DNA of 64,000 nucleotides, taken from Acanthosepion pharaonis (Eukaryota; Mollusca; Cephalopoda; Sepiida; Sepiidae). The position numbers and the translations under genes are program-made. The notes beneath the pieces are model-generated. The model saw nothing but the letters and a program-made list of their open reading frames with translations. It made no database searches and was not told the origin of the DNA. This document shows, piece after piece, positions 36,201 through 48,200 of this stretch (the stretch's first letter is position 1; each line of letters opens with the position of its first letter). Location: positions 1,653,501 through 1,717,500 of the forward strand of contig CAHIKZ030003485.1 of NCBI GenBank assembly GCA_903632075.3, read 5' to 3'.

Positions 36201-39200
36201 TTTGACAAAGAGATAAAATTTTAAGGAAACTTTATACAGTAATAGGTTAATTTTATTATTGAATATATGATAAAACCCTGTAGCAAGAGAAAGTTACTCA
36301 ACCTTGAAGTGAGCTAGTAAATTAGTTTTGAAAAAGACAAGCAACCTTCAATTTTTAGACAAGTTTCTGAAATACAGAGGTTTATTCTAAACCTTTTGCC
36401 CTTGTTATAAATGTTCTTGGTAATAGCCATTGAATTGAAAAATTATTTTAATTGAAATAAACTGCAATATTTTTTCTCTCACTTATTTCTTGTTAGTGCT
36501 TTTTCTTCATAAAATGTTCATTCCAATAAAAAAAATACCCTCCATGAATTTAATTATTATTATTATAATTATTAATAGGATATTTTTTACCATAATGATC
36601 GATAATAATTGTTTATAATACTTAAATCTGTGGAAGAGTAGTTTTAGCTGTTTTTAAAAATTAATAATAATTTCTAATACTTCATTGGATAAAATGAAAT
36701 GAAAATGATCTTTATTTGACAAACTGACTTTTACCTGCTTTCCACAAGCAGATGGGCATAAAAAGAATGACCGTCTTTTGTTGTTGTTAATAGGGTGTAT
36801 GAAATGTATTGTTGAAGCAAAGTTAGATTCATGTTTTCTCCCATTTATTTTTGTTCATAAAATTTTCATGGCTCCAATAGTCTTGATTTTTATTTTTTAA
36901 GACTCCTATTATTTTGTTTTGCATCTTTAGAGCAATCAATATATATATACACACACACACACACACCTCTCCATAGCTTTAATATTGAAGTCACCATGCT
37001 TCAAGCTTTAGACAATTCTGTGTAGTAGTTTTAATGATGTAAGGTATACCATCATGAACATCCTTTATAATTTATTTTATAGATTCTTCTAGTGTAATTT
37101 TATAGATATTTCTTATGTTAATTTATGTTTATTCTCCTTATATGGTCTTTTCACATTGGAACAATTAGTATAAATATTTCTTTTTATTTGAAAAATGTAT
37201 CGGGTAAAACATCTGTTACAATCCAATGTATAAACTTACTATCAATATCAAATATTATCTTTCTGCTTCAGTAGAAATTGTAATCTTAAAAGTGTAACAT
37301 GAATTTCCATTGATAAACACATCAAAATCAAATCCCGTGTTGGGTAAGTTAACTCAAGATATGTTGTTATTGGTAGTTCCTTGCAAAGGCTAAAAGATCT
37401 CATCTAACTTCAACAGGAGTTTTGTACCTTGCAATAGATGATAAACTGTTTATGGTCCATACAACTGCTAAATCTTTCTTCTCAATATTAAAATATTTCC
37501 TTTTTGTATTGATTACGTTCCTTAAATATATAAGCATTCATGTTTCTCTCATCAAACCAAGAGATGTATTAATGATAGTTGCCATCTATCTGAATTTGCT
37601 GATATACATTTTTTAATATTATGGCTTGTAGCTGGACAAATTTTCTGATTAATACCTACCTTATAACTTATGTCAGAATTATCATGAGTACACACCTATT
37701 TAGACCAGCATGTTCATTTTGGTTGTTATACTTGCATTTCAGCTGTTGTACCATGTTTTTTTAGGTGTTTGTTATACTTAGTAACTCTCTGTGAATTTTG
37801 AAGCAAATTCTTTATTCAAACCAAGGTGGGTAGCCTCATTCTACTTCTCATGCTTAACGGAGACAACTCATAATTTAATTTTCTATTTTGTTTATCTCTG
37901 CCACTGAGCAAAAGTATATGACTTTTCAGCACTGCCCAACTCAGGGATTGAACTCATAACTGCCAGATATATTTTAACCAACATTTTAATCCAATAAGCC
38001 ATTGACAATCAAATCTTGTAATTTTTGTAGCCTTAAACCTGATGTCTGTACAAATTTGTGGATTGTTTCAGTGTGTTTTCTTTATAAATCAGAGCAGTCA
38101 CATATTGTATTCATCTCTATACAAGGTTTATGGAAGAGATTATCAAAGCTGAAAATGTGTCTAGATTCTGTTGTCTTATTCAGGTTTACATAAAGAAAGT
38201 ATTAGTATCTGCTCCTACCTATGTATATGTGTGTGTGTGTGGTTGGAAGATTGCATTGAAGGATAGAACTGACATTGACCATGTATTCTTGATTCCTATG
38301 TTCACACTGTCTATATCTATAAATGCTCTATATCCACCCTTCCCCTATATCATAGGAAATTTTAAACACACACAGTGTTGCACACTGTATGTTCCTCAAA
38401 AAACAACTCTTGTTACTTATTCAAATACCTTCACAGGATTGTCCTATTTATTGCTAGTATAAATAATTGCTTTTTAAAAATAGAAGCAATTATTATTTTT
38501 CACAGTAACAACGTTATTTTTGTCTGAATGAATAGTGGGGTCAGGGTAAATGTATGTTTGAAAGAAAAAAGATTTAATCAAAAGCAAATAGACATCTTTC
38601 TTTTCTAACTAAAGCCTTTATTTAATAATGTAAACAGTTCAAGAATATGCAAATTTAAATTTGGTACACATGCTGTTAACAAATTTAAAAGATTTTACTC
38701 TTTCATTCATTGAATTTATCAGATCTTTTAATGTCCCCTGTGAGAGATCGGCAGTGTTAGGGTCTTTTCTAGATGTTTTGGACAATTTCATTAGTTCACA
38801 ATGTAAAATCATCTAGAGATGTTTAGTAAAATTTATGTAGAGAGACTACCTTGATGATGAGTCACATAAAATATTTTTGGGCCTCCCATTCTTGAGAATG
38901 GGAGGCCCAAAAATATTTTTACTACACAACTTAAAGCTATATATTCTATGAAAAATATATATATACTTTACTACACAACTTAAAGCTATATATATTCTAT
39001 GAAGAATTACTGTCTTTGTTCATATAATATCTAATGAATATCAAGTTCCTCCTGTCAAATGGATATAAAATTTTCTGAATTGATATCCTTGATATAAGTT
39101 ATCCATATTGTTAATCAATAGCCTCACTGACATGCCATAATGTTTGACAGTGGGCTGCAGGTAGTTCAAACAAACACTTTTGGTTAGGTAACCTCCAGAC

Positions 39201-42200
39201 ATTCACTTGTCAGCTGCTCAAAATTGAGCAGATGAGGAAGTGCCATTGTGATAAAGCTCAAAGGAATTGTCTACCATATCATTTGTTCTTTAATTTCTCT
39301 GATAAACATTAACTGGTTTAAGAAATGGCTTTCTCCTAGTTGCTCTGCCATAATGATACATATTATCAAGATAATATATTTCTATTCATAGTTTGAGCTG
39401 AGTACTATGCCATATCTCTTGCCTTACAGAAGGAATTTATTTTACAAATTTCTCATCTCATTTCTCATAGACATCTTTCTGATGGCCCAGTTTGATTTGA
39501 ATGGGACACATTGATTTCCTTTAATTAATGAATTTTACAATTATGCAGTACATTGATGTAAATTGAATTTTTAATCTCAATCCTATTTTCAAACTAGCTA
39601 ATAATCCATCACCTTTTGAAATCTGAAAATTGTCATAATCTTTGTGTTTGAGGTACTGTGATTTTTTTTTCATTTTGATAACTGAGAAATTTGCAGTTTG
39701 TATTCATTTGGTAAATAAACCTTTATTAAATAGTAAATCTAAATAAAACAATTTTTATTAATATTTTGTGTTGGTATTATATATTACATATTTATAATAT
39801 TGCTACTTTTTTTCTAAGTTATTGTTTTATCTAATCTATTATGATAGTTATAATTCTTGAATTTGTAAAATCCTCTTTCAGGTAAAGTGGGCACGTGAGA
39901 ATTACCACCACGATGCTGCTAATCCCTACACTCTTCAGCTTGCCTCAGCTGATGCATCTGGCACCATCATATTATGGGATGTTGTGCAAGGAGAAGTCAA
40001 AGCAGAATTTTCAGATGGCAATAAAACTATTCAAGGTCATGACTTTTTTTGTTCTATAGAATATAAATGGAAAAGCAATTCTTCAGTTCAAACCATGGCT
40101 TCTTACATGACATTGGGCACAAACATTCCAGGGAAAATGGATGCTGTTTTTCATTCTTGGCAAAGAATTTGGTTAAGATGTTTTTCTTATTTAATGTATT
40201 GTAGACAATAGAATACCTAGCTTGGAAAAAATTTTTTTATGCAATTTGTAACATTATGCTTCCACTGATTTTGCCTGATGTCTTCAGCTTGTTGAACAAC
40301 CAGAATATTTTGAGAACACTTTCAGTTTAAAAAACATACTTTACCTATTGACAGAATCTGCATAGTAATTGGCCATGGTTAACTATAATTGGTAGAAATA
40401 CCTAATAAACAGAACTGACAAAGTTTCCAATAAACAATAACAAAAGTAAGAAAAAGAACCAGGTAAAATAATACTAAAAAAAAAAACAATATATGCAAGA
40501 GAAAAGTATGCAAAGCAACAATAAAAAGGAAAAAAGTTCAGAAAGTAAGAATGGTATTAACAGACAAAAGGGATATAGACAAATGATTGTAGCATTCTGA
40601 TTTCAAGATGAGAAAGAACAAAAATATAGCAGATGAGACCATGATGTGGCTTATCTTATAGGTTACATAGAAATTCCAGCATGCATCTGTATGATTTGTC
40701 TATAAATTTGGGGAGGGGGATGTTTTTGCAGTCATTCCTATAGATTGAAACTAATAGAATCTGTCTTCATTTGGAGCATATCTAGTGAATTACTCATTTT
40801 GTAAAGTTATCCATTCTTTTATGCAATTATTCATCAAAAAACTACATCTTTCCTCTGTACTAGAGACACTAGTATCAGCTATGACATCAATTTAATCTGA
40901 AAACAAAAATAACAATTAATAAAAGATTAAATTTTTGTCCCAGGGATTTTAAATATTTCTCTTTCAAATGAGAAAAATGACATTATTGATCTGTTGTTGT
41001 ATTTGTTTGTCTTAACATTTTTAGGAACATTAAATATCTTCATTTCACTAAATGAAGAACTTAAGAGGGAAAATTGAATTTTGAAATTGTCCAAAGAAAG
41101 CTTATTTAATAAAATATTTTCCAAATATGGTAATCATGCCTTCTATGTGAATTAGAATGATATTAAATGGTTTTCTTCTAATGTGACTTGCTTTTTATAA
41201 GAATGTAAAATATATTTTTGGGAAGCTTTGGTGACTTTATCAGGATTTTGCATTTTTAAGTTAAAAAATACATGATTAGAATAGGAATCCAGATATCATA
41301 ATCATTCTTTGATTAGAATTATTCTATTCTTACAGATATGGAATGGCTGTCATGTCAGGACACAGCCCACAGTTTCCTTGTGGCTCTTCATCCTCCTTAT
41401 TCTTTAGTACTTTGGAATGCTGAAACTGGTACTAAACTGTGGAAGAAATCTTACACTGAACCACTTGTGTCATTTGCATTTGATCCATTTGAAACCAGAA
41501 ATATTGCATGTGAGTCTCTTTTTAAATAATATATAAAGTCAGTGAACAATTGCAGATGTAAACATAGGAAACCTCTGATTACTATATCCTCAAAAATATT
41601 GTTTTAATTAGAATTTTTAAAAAAATGGAAATATTGTAATTAATAGTAAACTTCAAATTAAAAAAAAAAATGAAAAATTGTTTTAAGATGATTTTTAAAA
41701 AGGTATTTTAAGATATAAAATATTGTTTTATTTCATCTCCAGTTTAAGTTTCAAAGAAAATTTAATATGATTTAATTCCTTCAAGAGCTGATCTTTGTTG
41801 AAATGTAAATATTTTTAGTGTCTAAATAGTGATTTTATGAAAATAAAAAGGGTTTGATTAACTTAAATATTTCCATAAATCTTTCTTCTAAAAAATCCTT
41901 TTCATAAAAGAATATAGCGAAGAAAATGACGGCTTACCTCATCAAACCAAGCGACAGTGTTGCATGTATTCTATGACAGAAAATGTGGCAAAAAAAAAAT
42001 TACTTACCAAACAAAAGGGCACGTATTTCGCATGACATGTTGAAAATGGAATATTTGAATTAAAAAACAAGTCCGTTGCAGGAGTCGCTATAAATGCAAA
42101 TTACTGAACATGCTCTCCCAGCTGTCGACGAATGGAAAGAAAAAAAAAGTTGGCAATTTTGGCTGCCAAGGGAGTTATTTTTCTGACTGGTTGTGTGCAT

Positions 42201-45200
42201 TGTGATTTGTGAAATAGTACTTGCGAATCGAGTTTTCGGCATTTTCTTCCCTTCCCCGATGTTCGAGTCTGAACTTAGTGATTTATTCTCGGTGACGTGG
42301 AAATAATTTGCGACAAACATTTCCTTTGCAATCCCAGATCGCTTACAAAGAATAAATACTAAAAATCAAAAACAGTTATCAGTAGATTTTAAAAATCTTG
42401 GTGTGGTTTGTCTGTTGGCAAAAGGGTTCCCACATAGAGGAGAGATTCCTACTGTAAAAAAAAGGGTTCCCACGTAGACCAGAGATTCCTACTGTAAAAG
42501 AAAGGGTTCCCACGTGGACCAGAGATTCCTACTGTAAAAGAAAGGGTTCCCACGTGGACCAGAGATTCCTACTGTAAAAGAAAGGGTTCCCACGTAGACC
42601 AGAGATTCCTACTGTAAAAAATGTGAAAGAAAACAAAAGAATAGAAAATTGATTTTATTTTAAAGTAAATTATTTTGAACTAGCTTTTAATTACCCCTGC
42701 TACAATTATCATGAGGCTAATACAATGTTACTTGGAGAAAAGTGGGCATTGCTCAGTGACTTTAAGAATGCAGCCACTGGACAAGAGCAATGGTTAGCAA
42801 GCTGGTCTCAAACCATTTGCTAGTCGAGAAAGTTTTGATCTTCATTGAGCACTCCAGTAGGGAATGCACCAAATATTTAAGATCATGTCTTTAACAAGAC
42901 ATAAATGAAAGATAACTTAAAACAATGTGACATGGTTTGTACCAAATTTTTGACATTTTCTATATCAAGAACATTAACATGGCAGCTTCTAATCTAATAA
43001 AGAGACATACCATGTTCATTATGCTATCTGTCAACCATAGTGCCTTGGAGACAGCCAGTGTCTTGAAAATGTCAAAGTAAACAAGAGGACCAATACCACT
43101 GCCTACAATGAGGTGTTGTACATGGTGGTCAAGCCTTGAACCAAGGGAGTGACCATATGTTTTATAGCAGTTTTCTGCTCCCTCTCACATAATTTCATAT
43201 TCTCCCAACATATAACTTAGCTCTTCTGATTTGAGTCTGTTGGACTTCAACATCTTGGATGTTGTTAAGGAAACCAACCTCCACAATACCAAGAACTTCT
43301 TTAAGGCCACCATCATTAACAAAGATCCTCTTCATGATTTGTGCACATACAGTTACTTTTCAAAGCTACATGTAGACTCTGAGCAGTTTTATTGAATAAA
43401 GTTTTTAAAATTCTTTTTCCAGAAAAAAACATTTTTTTAAAAATATACTGACTTTTTTCTATTGAATATCTTTTGTTTCTCTTTATGATTTGTTCTTGGT
43501 TACATGGCACACCTTAAATTATGGCCCTGTGTCATACCAAACTTATATTAGTAAATGATGCAGGCGTTTGTTATAGTGATGATTAACAGGTATGTTCCTA
43601 TGTTTGATTAAAACCCTGCTAACATGGAAGTACCCAAGAATCATTTCAGGCACATAATGCTTTATGAGTTCAAGAAAGGAAACTCAGCAGCCAAAGTGGC
43701 TAGAAACATTTAAACTCAGTTTATGGAGAGGAATGTGTGAAGGAAAGAACTTGCAGAAGATGGTTTGCAAAATTCAGAGATGGATATTTCATCCTTGAAG
43801 ATGAAGATTGAACCGGATGTCCAGTTGAGTTTGATGAAAAGCTTCTTGAAGCAGCCCTTGAAGAAAATCCCGCTTTATCAGTTGAGGAATTGGCAGTTCA
43901 AACCATACAACTGTTCGTCATCTTCAACAACTTGGAAAAGTTCCTAAACTTGGAAAATGGGTGCTTCATGAATTGTCTGAAAACAACCTCAAATCCCGAG
44001 TTGACATCTCTTCTCTCCATTCTCGCCAACTTTTATCACCTTTTTTAGATAGACTTGTGACTGGCGATGAAAAATGGATCTTTTATCAAAATGTTAAGCG
44101 TCGTAGACAGTGGTTTGGTAAAGGGGAAGGACCCCAACCACAACCAAGAAGGGAACTTCATGGGCAAAAGGTTCTTCTTTCAATCTGGTGGAATAATCCA
44201 CTTTGAATTCTTACCACCTAATGCACAATTAATGCTCAAATATACTGTCAGCAATTAGAGCGTTTGAACCAAGCTTTGAGGAAAAAAAGACCTGCTCTAG
44301 TGAATTGAAAAGAGGTGATGTTTCATCAGGCCAATGCGCGACCCCACACAGCAAGAATCACGTTACAAAAGATCAAAGAACTTGGGAGAAAATTCCTCAT
44401 CCACCTTATTCTCCCGATCTTGCTCCTTCAGACTACCATTTGTTTCGTAGCTTACAGAATCATTTGGAAGAAACAGCTTTTGCAACACAGGAAGAGGTTA
44501 AAACTGACATTTGTGAGTTCTTCGAATCAAAGCCAAAAGAATTTTACAATAATGGAATTTGTAAGCTTGTTAATAGATGGAAGGAAGTCGTAGATAATCA
44601 GGGAGAATACATTGCTGATTGAATCTGTAATTAAATGTAACATTTGGTCACTTGTTTTCTTTATTCAAAATTCGGACAGAACTTATGGGATGACCTGATA
44701 CAACCCCATGCCAGATTAAGCTGTGCAAATGTCTCCATGCAGCCATACATGCATGCATAATATATAGAAAAGCACATAGTAATTATCAATATTTGTAACA
44801 ATAATTGTTTTTTTTTTATTTTTAGTTCTTGGACAAGACTGCATCATATTTGTGGATGATTTCTCTGTGACCAAAGTTCCATCAAGTAATGGAAAGAAAT
44901 TCTACATATCTAGTCCTTCAGCTCAAGGTAGGCAACATCCTTTAGTTTTATAAATCCAGTGACCTTAAATAAAATTGGGGTGTGGTAGCAAATAATTTGG
45001 TTGCTTTACTGAAAATATGGAACACACTGGTTTGGGATGATGACATGTCCTTCCTTCTGATGCCACTTCCATGTTATCACTCCTTTGTGATGGTGTGTGT
45101 TAGGGTAATTTGTTTCTAAGAAAAGGATTAGCAATTAGGTAAATGTTTATTGTTGGTGATAACAAGATAGCTTGTGATATATTGAGATATACCACATGGG

Positions 45201-48200
45201 TGATTTCATGAAGATTAAAAAATATCTTCTGTGGTTGCTACTGTGCCTCAGCAATTCTATGTAAGATATGATTGAAAGTAGATATTGTTTACCTCCTTGT
45301 GGTTTTTTTCTCAGATAAATTTTATATTGATTCTTTAAAACTGACTTCATTGTGATTGGCTTTTAACATAGCTTCAGTCATGCAGATGGCAGGCAGGAAA
45401 GTTTCTGTATGGTGGTTAAATGAGAGCAGTTTTGTTTTGGAGGCATTAAAATTTACAAGCCGTTTTCTTCCTCATTTAAGCACTGATTGGAGGTCCTTTT
45501 TGAGAGCAAGAGCCAGGTTAACTTTAGCTCTGCCAGATTTGCTATTTAGACAGAACTAAATGGTAGTGTCATCTGCATAAATGTTTACTTGGGAACTTGA
45601 TGACATCAGGAAGATCACTGATGAAAATCAGAAACAGTGTAGGACCCAAGATAGAGCCTTGGGGGAAACCTGCATTCATATGAAACGATCTGGCAGCAAG
45701 CCTGTTCAAAACTGCCTTCATTTCATGATTTGATAGGAACAACTGGATTAAATTAATCAATTGTTCTGTAATACTGTAGTCCTGGAGCTTACCTAGAAGA
45801 CCAATGTGCCAAACCCTGTCAAACAACTTTGAGATATCTAGAGCCACAGCTTAAGCTTTGCCCTCCCACAGAACTTTTTTGACTATGCGATGTTTAACTG
45901 ACATTCTGGTATATTGGCGGGAGAGGAGGTAAGAGATAGTAGGGGGTCTGTCCCTAGAATCTTACTGGAGATGCTTCAGTTGCTTCTTTCCAATATATAA
46001 TTTTGACACTTTATGGAAAGAGCAGGCTGACTTGATTTCAGTGGTGCTTTGTTACAATTACATTTTGAAAATTTTTACAAAATCATTGAATATTATATAA
46101 GACTGTAAAAATTCTCCTATAAAAATGAAGCCTCATGAATGTACAATTTCCCTTAAGTTCTATGGAGTAAATATCAGTAGCATTTCAAAAAGATGTTGAG
46201 ATTGTATCCTAGAATGTAGAGGCTCTTCTTGGCTGGTAATATTTTGACAAAAATTACAGCTGAGCATCCGAGTTTAGATGTTTGATTATTTTCCATTTAA
46301 GGATGCCTTGTTATCCCCTGCTTAAATTCAGAATAATAATCCAAGTTTTTCTTCACTGAAAATGATCATTTTGATTTATGTATAAATTTCAAACTCATAA
46401 ATTAACATATGTGAAACCAGTGATCCTTTAGTTTTAACTCTAAAAGTATAAGAAAAATTGACTTTCTTTCTAAATAGTTATGTGTTAAAAATATTTCTAC
46501 ATGGTTTTAATAAGAATGTCCCTGCAAATTAAAGTAATAAAACTTTTTTTTTTTTTTTTTTTTTTTGTTTTTTCAGGCAGTGGACGATCTTCCAACAGTG
46601 ACTCCCTTGACAAAAAATCTTCTCGAAATTTGGCAAAGAGAATGTCAAAAGTCTTGGTTGGTGAAAGCAAAGTGAAGTAAGTTGTCAGGTTTCATTTTTC
46701 TCTTTCTTTAATTTTGTTAAAACTCTTTAAAATCATTCTGCATTCTACTAACAACAAAAGCAAAAAACAAATGAGTTCAATATTTTAAATATCATTTTTG
46801 ATAAGTTTTTTTTTTTTTTTTTTTTAAAACTTTTTTATCTTTTTTTTTTTTTTCGTACTTATAAAAAACTGATGTCTTATCAAAAATTTGCAGTATCTTC
46901 TCATGAAACTGGAAATATTTTGCTTTCTGTGTAACCAAATGTATTAAATTAACTATGGACAGTTTCATCTTACTTTGTAGTAAAGTATATTTTTATGTTA
47001 CTTTAAACAAAATTCTTCTAAGACTGTCATATTTTTTAAAGCAAGTTTATTTCTCTCTAATTATATAACTTGTACAGAGACAGGCAAACATTTATCAAAT
47101 TTTATTAACATTAATAAAGTTTTCATCGTATTCAATAATCTTTTGTTATTGTTTCAGCTGGTGAATGCACCAGTATGTCACATTGAAAACCCTTTATTTC
47201 ATCCATAAAATCGTATTATTCTCACATTTTGCTTTCTCTCACATCTTGTATGAATTTTAACTGGAAATTTTTTAATTTGTAACTATCAGTTTTAATTTCT
47301 ACCTCTTTATGAGTCCACTGTACCTTTATAGCCGAGTTAGTGTACTCATGCAATGTCATGAGCAGAGATTGAACTCCTAACTTTCAAGAATTTATGCAGC
47401 CTGACTATATTATTGTTTATAAAAAAAAAAAAAAACAACTCTTCACTGGACAAGGCTGGTATTTGGAAATGATAAACATGCAAATTTATTTCACTCCTGG
47501 TTAATCATAAGCGTCACAAGCTGAGTAGACTGCTCTAATTTTTTTTTTTTTTTGTTTGTTTTTTTTTTGTTTTTTTTTTTTGCTTTGCAGCAGCAGTAAT
47601 TTTCCTTTGTATACCTGAGTGTTAGTTGAGTAAACCTAATGGCTTTTCCAATCTTCTCTTCATCTTTTATAAATGTCAAGAAACTTTCAGTGTCCAGTTA
47701 TATAATAGTCAGTTCTGAAAAAAAATATGGAAAATAGGAAGAATTTTTGATGTTATTTTCATTCATTTTATAAACATGAATGAAAAATAACGTGCATTAA
47801 AACACATTCTTATTGCAGGAATGGCAACAGAAATTTTGACAAACATTTATTTGATCATATTTTGTTTGTTGGAGCTTCATGATTTCAATCCAGTAGAATA
47901 TTTTGTATCTTAACTCTGATATTAATCTGTTAACAGCATTTTGGATGTGTTTTTAAATTTTTTTTTTTTTTTTTTTCATGAAGCAGTGTCAACTGTTATT
48001 ATTCATTTTTAACAAGTATTTACCTTCATCTTAGTTTTTACTCTATTAATACAACAATTGTGCAAAGTCACTTCATTCTCAGAGCTGAAGTGAACAAGAT
48101 ACAGCATATAATGTGGGGTGCTATAAGTTACAACACTTACTCATTGTTTTTACAATACCATATCATTTATATTCAGAATATTGTTTAATCCTTTCTGTTA

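Noticed and set aside
42424..42623. Regular repeats resembling a CRISPR array
   Set aside because: The units are contiguous 40-mers without unique spacers, in an intron of an animal gene.
43490..43600. 5' inverted repeat of the mariner at 43.6 kb
   Set aside because: Only a loose likeness (GTCATACCAAACTTATA) to the 3' repeat. Not enough to place the end.
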